The notes: generated by a model not told the origin, from the sequence alone. Shown: positions 33,004 through 43,377, counted from the stretch's first letter. The stretch: 64,000 nt of DNA from Winogradskyella ouciana (GCF_009709615.1 NZ_WJYA01000002.1:372001-436000); one strand, 5' to 3'. Numbers and translations are program-made.

Positions 33004-35424
33004 TTAGTTGTCTTTCTTTTTAAAAGTATAGAATATTCCCAACAACAAGAAAATTCCTAAAACAGCAGAACTTGCCAATGCTATAGTACTACCGGTTTCT
33101 ACAACTTCTGGTTCAAACTTAAATTCTATAGTGTGGTTGCCTTTTGGTACTTCCATACCTCTAAGAACATAATTTACACGAATATGTTGTTTTAACTCAC
33201 CATCTATATAGGCATTCCATCCATTACCATAATAGATTTCAGAAAAGACCGCAAAACCATCGTTTGGGTTGTTGGACTCGTATTTTAAATAGTTTGGTTT
33301 AAACTCTTTTAATTGAATCAAGGCTGTTGAATCAGCTTCATATAGGACAGTTTCTGGTTTACTGCTAAATTCAGACATTGTGGTAACAGCAACTGATTTT
33401 GTGTCTAAACTATCTAAGGCTTTAATTTCAGTATTTGCATTTGATAATTGCTTCAATTTGCTTACAAACCAAGCATTACCATTAGCATCAGTATTAGTAT
33501 ATGGAAATATGCGCCCTTGATCTTCGGCAATGATATATTTGGTATTCAGCATATTGAGGACGTTCATATTATTGTTGTAAATATGAAACTCCATCAATTC
33601 ATTATAACGGCCTAATTTCGCTGCATGGTAACCAAACAGAGAATTATGAAAATATGCTGCGCGTCCTGGTTTCCGTTGCCCTTCAGAAGACATATCCAAA
33701 ACCCTAAAATGACCATCATCCTTTAATATCTCTTTATCTGCAGAAGTAGGTTGATATGGTTTATCGACCTGCAAAGCAGATACAAACTTGTCATTATTAA
33801 CATATTGCTTATCAATACTTACCAAATCAAAAAGTATTAATGCAGCAAATACAACAACTACAAGAGTTTCTGATAGTTTTTTCTTCAAGAAGAAATAAAC
33901 GGTTCCTGCAGAGAGTAATACCAGAATTAATGTTCTTATAGTATCCGTAGTAAATAATGCTTTTCTATCTTTTATAATAGCATCTAGCAAGGGTTCTGGT
34001 ATTCCTTGGTCATTTGGGCTCCTAAAATCAAACAGTGTCGATTTAAATAATAGAAAGACCAAACACAATCCTGCAGTAATTATAACCGTGTTTCTTAGTG
34101 CCTTTAATTTTTCTTCATCTTTCTGAAAATCATTGAATAAGCGTACCAATGCAAAAATCCCTAGAATAGGAATGCATAACTCCAAAATCACCTGAATTGA
34201 CGTCACTGCTCTAAACTTGTTATACAGTGGCACATAGTCTATAAATAAATCTGTAAGGAAACCAAGGTTCTTACCATAAGACAATAACAATGACAGAATA
34301 GTACCACCAACAAGCCACCACTTTAATCTCCCTTTAACTAAGAACAAGCCCAAAACAAAAAGGAAAATAATAACCGCTCCCACATAAGCAGGCGCTTCTA
34401 CAATGGATTGATCTCCCCAATACATTGGCGCGTTTTTAGAAACCTCTAAAGCTTCAATAGGTGAAGCACCCATATTAACGTAAGTCTTATAAGTTTCAGA
34501 ATCCTTTCCTATGTCCTCCGAATTGCCTCCACCCATAAATTTTGGAATGTAAAGGTTAAATGTCTCAGCAAAACCATAACTGTATTCTGTGATGTAATCT
34601 TTACTTAATCCAGTAGAGACTTCTTTAGGTAAACCATCCGGATTTATAGTTAATTCACTCTTACCACGTGTGCTTTCTTTTACATACTCTTGGGTCGCCA
34701 TAATATTGGTGGCGTTTAAGCCAACTGCCAAAATAGCAGCTACAGTCAATAATCCAACGGATTTAAAAAAGTGTGGCAATACTTTTTTTCGGTAGGCATC
34801 AATTAAATAAGCAATTCCGAGAACAATAACCAATAACAAGAGATAATAGGTCATCTGAAAATGGTTGGCGACAATCTCTAAACCTAGTGCAACAGTTGTG
34901 AGCAGAAACCCTACAATGTATTTTTTTCTGAAAGTGAGAATGATTCCGGATAACACCAATGGCATATAGGCTATTGCATGTGCCTTTGAGTTGTGACCGA
35001 CACCGAGAATTATAATAAGATATGTGGAAAATCCAAATGCCAGTGCGCCAAGTGCGGCCAGCTTAAAATCAACCTTTAGCGATAGCAATAAGATGTAAAA
35101 CCCAATAAAGTATAGAAATAAATAATCTGCTGGTCTTGGTAAAAAGCGTAAGGTTAAATCGAGTTTTTTTATGTAGTTATGTGGGTATTTTGCACCTAAT
35201 TGATAAGTTGGCATACCGCCAAAAGCACTATTGGTCCAATAGGTTTCTTCACCTGTAGCTTTGGCGAACTCTTTTTGCTGCTGAGCCATGCCTATATAAT
35301 GCATTATATCGCTCTGAAAAATCTTTTTGCCTTGTAGAACTGGACTAAAATAAGCTAATGACAAAACCACAAACCCAATTAAAACAAGGAGATGTGGTAA
35401 AAAACGTTTAAAGGAAAATGACAT
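33004..35424 (-). CDS. YfhO family multi-pass membrane protein
   Basis: 806 residues. About 12 membrane helices cover residues 10-540, with FGGMPTYQLGAKYPH and GVGHNSKAHAIAYMPLVLSG as conserved YfhO-family stretches in the loops; one more helix ends the protein (about 775-800). The final extracytoplasmic domain contains AVFSEIYYGNGWNAYIDGE, the typical C-terminal motif. YfhO proteins are GT-C-like and in Firmicutes are linked to lipoteichoic acid glycosylation; the Bacteroidota role is probably sugar transfer outside the inner membrane. First gene of the three-gene surface-glycan group. Confidence 0.85.
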   Translation of the reverse strand: MSFSFKRFLPHLLVLIGFVVLSLAYFSPVLQGKKIFQSDIMHYIGMAQQQKEFAKATGEETYWTNSAFGGMPTYQLGAKYPHNYIKKLDLTLRFLPRPADYLFLYFIGFYILLLSLKVDFKLAALGALAFGFSTYLIIILGVGHNSKAHAIAYMPLVLSGIILTFRKKYIVGFLLTTVALGLEIVANHFQMTYYLLLLVIVLGIAYLIDAYRKKVLPHFFKSVGLLTVAAILAVGLNATNIMATQEYVKESTRGKSELTINPDGLPKEVSTGLSKDYITEYSYGFAETFNLYIPKFMGGGNSEDIGKDSETYKTYVNMGASPIEALEVSKNAPMYWGDQSIVEAPAYVGAVIIFLFVLGLFLVKGRLKWWLVGGTILSLLLSYGKNLGFLTDLFIDYVPLYNKFRAVTSIQVILELCIPILGIFALVRLFNDFQKDEEKLKALRNTVIITAGLCLVFLLFKSTLFDFRSPNDQGIPEPLLDAIIKDRKALFTTDTIRTLILVLLSAGTVYFFLKKKLSETLVVVVFAALILFDLVSIDKQYVNNDKFVSALQVDKPYQPTSADKEILKDDGHFRVLDMSSEGQRKPGRAAYFHNSLFGYHAAKLGRYNELMEFHIYNNNMNVLNMLNTKYIIAEDQGRIFPYTNTDANGNAWFVSKLKQLSNANTEIKALDSLDTKSVAVTTMSEFSSKPETVLYEADSTALIQLKEFKPNYLKYESNNPNDGFAVFSEIYYGNGWNAYIDGELKQHIRVNYVLRGMEVPKGNHTIEFKFEPEVVETGSTIALASSAVLGIFLLLGIFYTFKKKDN

Positions 35425-35498
35425 GAATATCGTCTATATAATTGAATCTGAAAAGTAGTTATTTTTTTGATAAAATTACTGCTTAATCAATAACTATA

Positions 35499-35792
35499 TC
35501 AATCAATTTCTTCGTAATCGATATATTCTCCCACCTTTTCGTTAGAGGATTTATTCTGCTCGGGCATTTTATCTATAACCGTCTCCCCTTCGCGTCTTTT
35601 CTTCTCTTCACGTTGTTGGGACTGATTTTGAAAACCACCAAATTGTTGCCCAAATTTTTCTTCAGCTTTTTTTGCCACAAAACGCATAAGAAGCGGAGCA
35701 AAAAGTCTGGTTAAAATCTTTAAACCAAACCAAATAAGCAAAATAATTAATATAGTTCTTAATAATCCCATTGCCGAAGCTTGCTGTATCAT
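35499..35792 (-). CDS. DUF4834 family small membrane protein
   Basis: 97 residues with one membrane helix (about 8-30: MGLLRTILIILLIWFGLKIL), then a charged Gln/Glu/Lys-rich tail ending VGEYIDYEEID. This layout matches DUF4834, a Bacteroidota family of unknown role. Start taken at 35792 because the M-x-Q-A-S-x-x-G-L-L-R-T N-terminus fits the family better than the inner ATG at 35771. It is 74 bp upstream of the YfhO gene on the same strand and may be co-transcribed. Confidence 0.8.
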   Translation of the reverse strand: MIQQASAMGLLRTILIILLIWFGLKILTRLFAPLLMRFVAKKAEEKFGQQFGGFQNQSQQREEKKRREGETVIDKMPEQNKSSNEKVGEYIDYEEID

Positions 35793-35899
35793 TTAAAAAT
35801 AAAGTAATATTCAAAAATACAATTATTGGTATTTATAATCCGTTATTATTCCTTAAAAAAAGTATAAAATATATATATTTGAACTTAAACCAAAAGCTA

Positions 35900-36865
35900 A
35901 TGCGAATACTCAAATCAATTTTCGTTTTAATATTACTGCTAACCTACAACTCTACACAAGCGCAATATACCGAAGTCATAAACTCTAATCGCCCAGGATT
36001 ATCTGAAAGTGCTTTCTCTGTCGGAACCAATGTTGTTCAGTTTGAGGCTGGTGCTTTTACCGTAAAGGAAGAGCATGTGCCATTAAATTATGAAGTATCT
36101 GGTTTTGGATTGGATTTTTCAGTACGTTATGGATTATTATTTGAGCAACTGGAAATCTCTTTAGACGGTGTGTATCAGAATGATAACATAACCTTTAATA
36201 GCGCCTCAGTTCCGGTTGAAGACAAACGCTCTAATTTTAAAAATTTTACATTCGGCGCAAAGTATTTAGTATACGATCCTTATAAAAATGCCGAAGAGGC
36301 TAAACCCAATTTATATAGCTACCATGCCAATAGAAGCTTTCAGTGGAAATCTTTGATACCAGCAGTCTCTGTGTATGTTGGTGCTAATTTTGACACCAAG
36401 AACAATCCTTACACGGCACCAGATGTAGAAGGGTTCAGTCCTAAAGTGATGATTGCCACCCAGAATAATTTTAATGGTGGTTGGGTTTTTGTCATGAATT
36501 TAATAAAAGACAGAATTGGCTCTGATTTTTCAGACTTTCAATACATTTTTACATTAACCCATTCCTTTACCCCACAATGGGTGGGGTTTGGTGAAGCTCA
36601 AGGTATCAACAGCGATTTTTATGCAGATAACATCTTTAGGTTTGGTGGTGCGTATTTATGGACCAAAGATTTTCAGCTCGATGCCAATATAGCTTTTAAC
36701 ACAAAAGACACGCCTTCAGTATTTAATATTGCTTTTGGTGCCTCTTACCGTTTAGATTTTCACCAAGACAAGAAAATTGATAATGGTAACGGCAATACTG
36801 GAAATTTCAAAAAGAAAAGAAAAAGGGATAAGAAAACTGACGATTTTGACTCTGACGGCATATAA
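35900..36865 (+). CDS. outer-membrane transporter-like beta-barrel protein
   Basis: 321 residues from ATG 35900; the frame is open to 35771, but only this start gives a signal peptide (FVLILLLTYNSTQAQ). The mature N-terminus EVINSNRPGLSESAFSVGTNVVQFEAGAF is typical of a Bacteroidota family related to the phenol-degradation MetA-type outer-membrane proteins (usually labelled transporter). Alternating strands such as GLDFSVRYGLLFEQLEISLDGVY and a late FNIAFGASYRLDF suggest a small barrel. The tail is Asn/Lys/Asp-rich. The GNAT gene follows 8 bp after its stop. Confidence 0.75.
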   Translation: MRILKSIFVLILLLTYNSTQAQYTEVINSNRPGLSESAFSVGTNVVQFEAGAFTVKEEHVPLNYEVSGFGLDFSVRYGLLFEQLEISLDGVYQNDNITFNSASVPVEDKRSNFKNFTFGAKYLVYDPYKNAEEAKPNLYSYHANRSFQWKSLIPAVSVYVGANFDTKNNPYTAPDVEGFSPKVMIATQNNFNGGWVFVMNLIKDRIGSDFSDFQYIFTLTHSFTPQWVGFGEAQGINSDFYADNIFRFGGAYLWTKDFQLDANIAFNTKDTPSVFNIAFGASYRLDFHQDKKIDNGNGNTGNFKKKRKRDKKTDDFDSDGI

Positions 36866-36873
36866 GCAACTGC

Positions 36874-37992
36874 ATGATTACAATTAAAGAAGCCACAACC
36901 AAAAAAGACCTAAAGGTATTTGTAAAGTTTCCATTCACGCTTTACAAAGATTCAAAATATTGGGTTCCACCAATTATCAGGCAAGAGCTAGAAACCTTCG
37001 ACAAGGATAAAAATCCTATTTTTAATGATGCTGAAGCTCGATTTTTTCTGGCGTATAGAGACCATAAAATTGTTGGTCGTGTGGCAGCCATTGTAAATTG
37101 GCTCGAAGTCAACAAACAGCAAATAAAAAAAATGCGTTTTGGATGGTTTGACTTTATTGATGATCTGGAAGTCAGTAAGGCTTTATTAGAAACCGTTGAA
37201 CGCATTGGCAGAGAGCATCAGCTTGAGTATGCCGAAGGTCCCGTCGGTTTTTCCAATTTAGATAAAGTTGGAGTTATGACAGAAGGATTTGATAGTATAG
37301 CACCAATGATTACGTGGTACAATCATCCATACTACATTAACCACTATTTGGAACATGGCTATAAAATTGAAAAGGAATATTCTGAAAGCAAGTTTCCTTT
37401 CGAAAATGTAAAACCTGAGACTTTTAAAAAAGCGCAAGAGCTTATTAAAAGACGTTATAAGCTTAAAGCACTGAAGTTTACAAAAACTGAAGAGGTCATG
37501 CCTTATGCTGATCGAATGTTTGATTTATTTAATGAAAGCTATGCCTCTTTAGCTTCATTTGTCGAAATTACAGACCTTCAGAAAGCCTATTTTAAAAGTA
37601 AATTTATAAGTTTTGTAAATCCTGATTATATAAAGTTTGTTGTTGATGAAAATGACAATCTTATTGCATTCGCCATAGTAATGCCTAAGTTTGCTGAAGC
37701 GTTACAGAAAGCAAACGGTAGGTTATTTCCAGTAGGTTTTAGTCATATTCTTAAAGCCAAAAAGAAAAGTAAGGATGTTATTTTTTACTTAATTGGAGTG
37801 CATCCAGAATATCAGAACAAAGGTGTACATGCCGTAATATTTAATGAATATTATGAAACCTTTACTAAAAAAAGTATACAAACCTGTTACAGAACACCAG
37901 AATTAGAGGATAATGAGGCTATACACAAAATCTGGAAACATTTTGACCCTGTAGTTTACAAACGGAGAAAAACACTGAGAAAAGACTTATAA
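36874..37992 (+). CDS. GNAT-fold N-acyltransferase-like protein
   Basis: 372 residues. The N-terminal half (KYWVPPIIRQELETFDKDKNPIF, RDHKIVGRVAAIVN) and the C-terminal half with VIFYLIGVHPEYQNKGVHAVIFNEY (acetyl-CoA-binding R/Q-x-x-G-x-G/A-like loop) show a GNAT fold, perhaps a double one, as in aminoacyl- or N-acyl-amino-acid-type enzymes. Soluble. Substrate unknown. It follows the outer-membrane protein with 8 bp between, so it is probably in the same operon. A perfect terminator stem follows at 37996-38028. Confidence 0.8.
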   Translation: MITIKEATTKKDLKVFVKFPFTLYKDSKYWVPPIIRQELETFDKDKNPIFNDAEARFFLAYRDHKIVGRVAAIVNWLEVNKQQIKKMRFGWFDFIDDLEVSKALLETVERIGREHQLEYAEGPVGFSNLDKVGVMTEGFDSIAPMITWYNHPYYINHYLEHGYKIEKEYSESKFPFENVKPETFKKAQELIKRRYKLKALKFTKTEEVMPYADRMFDLFNESYASLASFVEITDLQKAYFKSKFISFVNPDYIKFVVDENDNLIAFAIVMPKFAEALQKANGRLFPVGFSHILKAKKKSKDVIFYLIGVHPEYQNKGVHAVIFNEYYETFTKKSIQTCYRTPELEDNEAIHKIWKHFDPVVYKRRKTLRKDL

Positions 37993-37995
37993 CAG

Positions 37996-38028
37996 AAAAA
38001 GGCTTTGCAAATTGCAAAGCCTTTTTTA
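37996..38028. terminator. strong bidirectional terminator
   Basis: AAAAAGGCTTTGCAA and TTGCAAAGCCTTTTTT form a near-perfect hairpin with almost no loop, flanked by A- and T-runs. It lies between the convergent GNAT and alpha-oxoamine synthase genes. Confidence 0.9.
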
Positions 38029-38048
38029 TATCTATAATAAAGTAATTA

Positions 38049-39308
38049 TTATTCTCCCATTGCTGCAATTAATGCTGCAGACATTCTTTTATAAGTTCCA
38101 TTTACCAAACGATCTCTAATCGCATCAAAAGCGTCTAAAGTATCTCTTACATCCTCTAAAGTATGTGTTGCTGTTGGAATCATTCTAAGTAAAATCATTC
38201 CTTTAGGTATTACAGGGTAAACCACTATAGAACAGAATATTCCATGATTTTCACGCAAGTCTTTTACCAAAGCCATAGCTTCAGGAATGCTACCTTTTAA
38301 GTAAACCGGAGTGACACAACTTTGTGTAGTTCCTATATCAAAACCACGCTCTTTTAAACCCGATTGCAACGCATCAACGATGGTCCAAAGATTCTTTTTA
38401 AGTTCTGGCATAGTGCGCAACATATCTAATCGTTTTAACGCACCAACCACTAATTGCATTTGCAAAGACTTTGCAAACATCTGAGAACGCAAGTTATATT
38501 TTAAATAATCTATAATTTCTTGATCAGCAGCAATAAACGCTCCTGTACTTGCCATTGACTTAGCAAATGTTGCAAAGTAAACGTCTATGTCATCTTGTAC
38601 ACCTTGTTCCTCACCTGCTCCTGCACCAGTTTTACCTAACGTACCAAAACCATGAGCGTCATCAACAAAGAGTCTAAAGTTAAACTTCTCTTTTAGTGCA
38701 ACGATTTCCTTTAATCGACCTTGTTCACCACGCATACCAAACACACCTTCAGAAATTACTAAAATTCCTCCGCCAGTTTGTTCTGCCATTTTTGTAGCAC
38801 GCTCTAGGTTTTTTTCTAGGCTTTCTACATCATTGTGCTTGTAAGTAAAACGCTTGCCCATGTGCAAACGAACGCCATCAATAATACAGGCATGTGCGTC
38901 AACATCGTAAACAATAATATCGTCTTTTGAGACTAAGGCATCGATGGTAGAAACCATACCTTGATAACCAAAGTTTAAAAGGTAAGCAGCTTCTTTGTTT
39001 ACAAATTCGGCAAGTTCGCTCTGCAGTTGCTCGTGCAAATCCGTGTGACCAGACATCATTCTTGCTCCCATCGGATAAGCTGAGCCATATTGCGCAGCAG
39101 CTTCAGCATCTACTTTTCTAACTTCGGGATGGTTGGCCAATCCCAAATAATCATTAATACTCCATGTTATAACTTCTTTGCCCTGAAATTTCATTCTGTT
39201 AGAAATCTCACCTTCGAGCTTTGGAAACACAAAATAACCTTCTGCTTGAGCAGCCCACTTTCCTAATGGTCCTTTATCTCTGTAAATCTTTTCAAATAAA
39301 TCCTTCAT
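38049..39308 (-). CDS. alpha-oxoamine synthase family aminotransferase (SPT/cysteate acyltransferase-like)
   Basis: 419 residues, fold-type I PLP enzyme. Key points: YGSAYPMGARMMSGHTDLHEQLE-like substrate loop near 75-97, DAHACIIDGVRLH, VDDAHGFGTLGKTG (PLP-ring Asp-His) and PLP-binding Lys in FATFAKSMASTGAF. The family condenses an amino acid with an acyl-CoA/ACP (glycine C-acetyltransferase, KAPA synthase, serine palmitoyltransferase). In Flavobacteriia a member acts on cysteate to start capnine/sulfonolipid synthesis. The gene just upstream on the strand is a cysteine-synthase homologue, which could supply cysteate; this link is inference. Serine palmitoyltransferase is the main alternative. 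Confidence 0.8.
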   Translation of the reverse strand: MKDLFEKIYRDKGPLGKWAAQAEGYFVFPKLEGEISNRMKFQGKEVITWSINDYLGLANHPEVRKVDAEAAAQYGSAYPMGARMMSGHTDLHEQLQSELAEFVNKEAAYLLNFGYQGMVSTIDALVSKDDIIVYDVDAHACIIDGVRLHMGKRFTYKHNDVESLEKNLERATKMAEQTGGGILVISEGVFGMRGEQGRLKEIVALKEKFNFRLFVDDAHGFGTLGKTGAGAGEEQGVQDDIDVYFATFAKSMASTGAFIAADQEIIDYLKYNLRSQMFAKSLQMQLVVGALKRLDMLRTMPELKKNLWTIVDALQSGLKERGFDIGTTQSCVTPVYLKGSIPEAMALVKDLRENHGIFCSIVVYPVIPKGMILLRMIPTATHTLEDVRDTLDAFDAIRDRLVNGTYKRMSAALIAAMGE

Positions 39309-39467
39309 ACGCTACGGTTGCAATAAGCCTAGTTTTCTTATGCCGAATGATACATAAAATAGACTTTGAATCTTAGTTAATTTAATCTTGTTAGTGTCCG
39401 CAAAATTAGGTAATAATATTATGACAGCATAATTTATTTAATTTTACTATCCACTAAGTTTTGAACA

Positions 39468-39500
39468 TAAAAAAACCTACCATATTTCTATGATAGGTCT
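39468..39500 (-). terminator. terminator of the cysteine-synthase-like gene
   Basis: In gene orientation ACCTATCAT pairs with ATGGTAGGT around AGAAAT, followed by seven T. It separates the two PLP-enzyme genes, so the downstream gene probably also has its own promoter. Confidence 0.75.
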
Positions 39501-39517
39501 ATTGTTAGTTAGTTACT

Positions 39518-40555
39518 TTATTTTATATACTCTATGGTGGTCGAAACTTCGTTTTTACTATCAAAAAAGCCTTGATCTGCCATCCATTTATCACTGTAAA
39601 CTTTACTCATATAACGAGAACCATGATCTGGAAATATGACCACAACCTTGTCAGAAGGTTTAAATTCACCTTCCTCATTAAGTTGCTTTAATGCTTGCAT
39701 TGCCGCACCACTTGTGTAGCCTACAAAAAGCCCTTCAGTATTAGAAATCTCACGTGCTGTATGAGCGCTTTCTTCGTCAGTTACCTTTACAAACTTATCG
39801 ATTAAGTCAAAATCTGTAGCCGTTGGGATTAAGTTCTTACCTAATCCTTCAATTCTGTATGGGTAAATCTCTTTATCGTCAAACTCACGGGTTTCATGAT
39901 ACTTTTTCAATACAGAACCATAAGCATCAACACCAATAACTTTTACATTTGGGTTCTGTTCTTTCAAATATTTAGAAATACCAGAAATAGTTCCTCCTGT
40001 TCCGCTACATGCTACTAAATGTGTGATTTCACCATTGGTTTGATTCCATATTTCAGGACCAGTAGTGTTGTAATGCGCATCAATATTCAATTGATTAAAA
40101 TATTGATTAATGTATATGGAGCCTTTAATTTCTTCATGTAATTGCTTAGCGACTTGGTAATAAGACCTAGGATCATCTGCATTAACATGAGCTGGGCAAA
40201 CATAAACCTTAGCTCCCATAGATCTTAACATATCTATTTTATCTGCGGAAGACTTAGAACTTACAGCAAGAATACACTCATAACCTTTAATAATACTAAC
40301 CATAGCTATACTAAAGCCCGTATTACCAGAAGTTGTTTCTATTATAGTGTCACCAGGAGTTAAGATACCTTGACGCTCAGCTTCTTCTATAATGTGCAAT
40401 GCGATTCTATCCTTGGAAGAATGACCTGGATTAAATGCTTCAACTTTAGCAAAAAAATCACCATCAAAGTCAGAGGTCATTTTATTTAATTTGATAAGAG
40501 GTGTACTACCTATAAGCTGTAATACATTATCAAATACATTTTTGTTTTTATCCAT
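39518..40555 (-). CDS. PLP-dependent cysteine synthase family protein
   Basis: 345 residues, fold-type II PLP enzyme. [15 protein letters not shown] carries the Schiff-base Lys, [12 protein letters not shown] the substrate loop, and [18 protein letters not shown] the phosphate-binding glycine loop; [11 protein letters not shown] is also typical. OAS sulfhydrylase/cystathionine beta-synthase-like enzymes share these. The residue before the Lys-bearing loop is N-P-G-H-S-S-K rather than the common N-P-x-x-S-V-K, hinting at a divergent substrate. As neighbour of an alpha-oxoamine synthase it could make cysteate from phosphoserine or another activated serine and sulfite; ordinary cysteine synthase is the alternative. 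Confidence 0.8.
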   Translation of the reverse strand: MDKNKNVFDNVLQLIGSTPLIKLNKMTSDFDGDFFAKVEAFNPGHSSKDRIALHIIEEAERQGILTPGDTIIETTSGNTGFSIAMVSIIKGYECILAVSSKSSADKIDMLRSMGAKVYVCPAHVNADDPRSYYQVAKQLHEEIKGSIYINQYFNQLNIDAHYNTTGPEIWNQTNGEITHLVACSGTGGTISGISKYLKEQNPNVKVIGVDAYGSVLKKYHETREFDDKEIYPYRIEGLGKNLIPTATDFDLIDKFVKVTDEESAHTAREISNTEGLFVGYTSGAAMQALKQLNEEGEFKPSDKVVVIFPDHGSRYMSKVYSDKWMADQGFFDSKNEVSTTIEYIK

Positions 40556-40629
40556 AAATGTTAATTTCTGTCTTCTAAACTTTTAGTTTAGACACATAAA
40601 ACCTTGCAAAAGTAACATTTTTTTTTGAA

Positions 40630-42690
40630 CTAACTTGAAATACCTTCCAAATCTAAGAGAAATGCAAATTCCTCGGCATCTTCCTTAAGGCTTTCAAAAC
40701 GGCCAGACGCACCGCCATGACCAGCATCCATGTTAGTTTTTAGATATAATTTATTAGAATCTGTTTTTATATTCCTCAGTTTAGCAACCCATTTAGCCGG
40801 CTCCCAATATTGTACCTGAGAATCGTTAAGACCTGTTGTAACCAGCATATTAGGATATGCTTTTGACTGTAAATTATCGTAAGGCGAATAGGATTTAATA
40901 TAGTTATAATAGAGAATATCGTTTGGATTTCCCCATTCATCATATTCACCAGTTGTTAAAGGAATTGAATCATCTAGCATTGTTGTTACCACATCCACAA
41001 AGGGCACAGCTGCAATAATGCCATTATACAATTCTGGTGCTTCATTAATTATTGCTCCCATTAGCAACCCTCCTGCACTTCCGCCCATGGCATACAAATG
41101 TTTTGAAGATGTATAACGTTCTTTAATTAAGTGGATAGAACATGCTATAAAATCTTTAAACGTATTTTTCTTTTTTAACAGTTTTCCGTCTTCGTACCAC
41201 TGGCGCCCAAGGTACTCACCACCTCTAACATGAGCTATAACGTAAATAAAACCTCTATCCAACAAGCTTAAACGTACAGAAGAAAAATAAGGGTCTACAG
41301 TAGAGCCATAGCTACCGTAAGCATACTGTAATAAAGGATTATTTCCATCTTTCTTAATTCCTTTTTTGTAAACCACAGACATCGGTATCTTGGTTCCATC
41401 CTCCGCTGTGGCCCAAATGCGCTCAGAAGTATAATTTTCTTTTTTGAATTTTCCGCCCAAAACCTCTTGTTCTTTAAGAACTGTCTTAGTCTTAGTACGC
41501 ATATTGAATTCTATCACCGAGGATGGCGTTGTTAGGGAATTGTACCCATAGCGCAACAATTCGGTATCAAAGTCTACATTGGTACCTGTATATGCGGTAT
41601 ACGTCTCATTATCGAACGGTAAGTAATAGTCTTGGGTTCCGTCCCACCTTTTTATTCTTATTTCATTGAGCCCATTACTTCTTTCGCTTACCACTAGGTA
41701 ATCTTTAAAAATATCTATGTTCTCAATAAGGACATCCTTTCTATGTGCTATGACTTCTTCCCAATTATTTATTTTGCGATCTTCTTCTCTGCATTTCATT
41801 AACTTAAAGTTTGTCGCTTTGTCCTTGTTGGTTAAAATGTAGAAATGATTCTTATAATGAGAAATACTGTACTCTAGTCCTCTAACTCTTTTTTGAAAGA
41901 CTTCAAATTTTCCGTCGGGTTGGTCTGCATTAAGGATATGGTACTCGTTGGTTAATGTGCTATAACAAGCGATGATGATATATTTTCGGGATTTGGATTT
42001 GTACACTGTAACACCAAAAGTATCGTCTCCTTCTTGAAATATTAATTCATCATCTTTTTCTCCTAATTTATGCTTATAAATCTGATATGCTCTAAGCGTA
42101 ACCTCATCTTTCTTAGTGTAGAAAAGTGTTTTATTGTCATTTGCCCAGCTTGAAGATCCTGTAGTATGCAAAACTCTATCATTTGCAACTTCTCCCGATT
42201 CAATATTTTTTACATGTATGGTGTAATTCCTTCTCCCTGTGGTATCAACTCCGTATGAAACCAATTTATTATTAGGGCTGACACTAATGCCTGCCAATTT
42301 AAAGTAACTATGGCCTTCTGCCATTTTATTACAATCAAATAATACTTCTTCAGGATTGTTCAACGAATCTTTCTTTCGAGAATAAATTGGATAACCCTTT
42401 CCTTTTTCAAATCTAGTGATGTACCAATAGCCGTTATACTTATAAGGCACTGAAGAATCATCCTCTTTGATTCTGGCTTTCATTTCTTCAAACAAATCTT
42501 TTTGAAAACCTTTTGTATGAGCCATTTGCGTGTCGCAGTACTCGTTTTCTGCATTAAGGTAGTTGATGACCTCAGGATGATCTCTGTCTTTCATCCAAAA
42601 GTAATTATCAACACGTAGATCACCATGCTTTTCTAAGTGATGAGGAATCTTCTTTGCAATTGGAGGTTTTACATTAGAATGTTTTGTCAT
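40630..42690 (-). CDS. ptrB: oligopeptidase B, S9 family
   Basis: 686 residues, full length for oligopeptidase B. The N-terminal part (1-75) plus a seven-bladed propeller (about 80-405) lead to the alpha/beta-hydrolase domain. Catalytic Ser538 in GGSAGG, Asp623 in GLNDSQVQYWEP and His658 in DAGHGG form the triad; YAYGSYG and HVRGGEYLGRQWYEDG are S9A/OpB hallmarks. It cleaves short peptides after Arg/Lys, in the cytoplasm (no signal peptide). Divergent from the ybaB gene with 78 bp between. Confidence 0.92.
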   Translation of the reverse strand: MTKHSNVKPPIAKKIPHHLEKHGDLRVDNYFWMKDRDHPEVINYLNAENEYCDTQMAHTKGFQKDLFEEMKARIKEDDSSVPYKYNGYWYITRFEKGKGYPIYSRKKDSLNNPEEVLFDCNKMAEGHSYFKLAGISVSPNNKLVSYGVDTTGRRNYTIHVKNIESGEVANDRVLHTTGSSSWANDNKTLFYTKKDEVTLRAYQIYKHKLGEKDDELIFQEGDDTFGVTVYKSKSRKYIIIACYSTLTNEYHILNADQPDGKFEVFQKRVRGLEYSISHYKNHFYILTNKDKATNFKLMKCREEDRKINNWEEVIAHRKDVLIENIDIFKDYLVVSERSNGLNEIRIKRWDGTQDYYLPFDNETYTAYTGTNVDFDTELLRYGYNSLTTPSSVIEFNMRTKTKTVLKEQEVLGGKFKKENYTSERIWATAEDGTKIPMSVVYKKGIKKDGNNPLLQYAYGSYGSTVDPYFSSVRLSLLDRGFIYVIAHVRGGEYLGRQWYEDGKLLKKKNTFKDFIACSIHLIKERYTSSKHLYAMGGSAGGLLMGAIINEAPELYNGIIAAVPFVDVVTTMLDDSIPLTTGEYDEWGNPNDILYYNYIKSYSPYDNLQSKAYPNMLVTTGLNDSQVQYWEPAKWVAKLRNIKTDSNKLYLKTNMDAGHGGASGRFESLKEDAEEFAFLLDLEGISS

Positions 42691-42768
42691 TTGTTTTTAA
42701 GAAAAAATTAGTCTAAAAGTGGCGCAATTTAGTAATTTTGCATCGTATTAATTTAAAAGGCTATAACT

Positions 42769-43092
42769 ATGTTTGGAGATATGATGGGAATGATGAGCAA
42801 ATTAAAAGAAGCTCAAAAAAAAGTGGAAGAAACCAAAGAACGCTTACACACTGTTTTAATAGATGAAATAAGCAATGATGAAAAGCTTAAAGTTACTATA
42901 ACTGCCAATAGAACTCTGAAATCCATATCAATTGATGACGAGCTTCTTCAAGACAAAGAAATGTTAGAGGATTACTTAATCCTAACACTCAATAAAGCGA
43001 TAGAGAAAGCAACGGAAGTTCATGAAACCGAAATCGCTGCTGTAGCTAAAGAAGGCATGCCCAACATTCCAGGGATGGATATGTTTAAATAA
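42769..43092 (+). CDS. YbaB/EbfC family nucleoid-associated protein
   Basis: 107 residues. [26 protein letters not shown] is the start helix of the family, then a beta-hairpin ([20 protein letters not shown]) and a helix ([17 protein letters not shown]) with a Met/Gly/Pro-rich tail. These dimers bind DNA as tweezers. In many bacteria the gene sits with dnaX and recR; here neither is adjacent. TAATTTTG at 42733-42740 is a possible -7 element. Confidence 0.9.
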   Translation: MFGDMMGMMSKLKEAQKKVEETKERLHTVLIDEISNDEKLKVTITANRTLKSISIDDELLQDKEMLEDYLILTLNKAIEKATEVHETEIAAVAKEGMPNIPGMDMFK

Positions 43093-43377
43093 AGCTTCTA
43101 CTTCTACTTTTACTTTCTTTTTTCATTATTAGGTATATGCGCATCTGTATATTTAAGAAATAGTATTTTATAAATTTCTCTTCTATATAAATACAATACT
43201 TTACTAATCAATTAGTTAAGGTGCAAGTAAATTCCCATCCAAATACTTATTTTAACGACGAAATGCAATGTGTTTTTATTAAAACAGGAAGATTGGTATT
43301 TGGTCTAAAAAATATTACTAAAAAAACGTTAAATTTTATATTTGGTTAGTATTAATGCTATTAACCAATTTATAATC

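Noticed and set aside
43220..43351. GTG-initiated frame of about 43 codons before the Trp-tailed lipoprotein
   Set aside because: Weak start, no neighbour logic, and it overlaps the probable promoter TATATTTG at 43337-43344.
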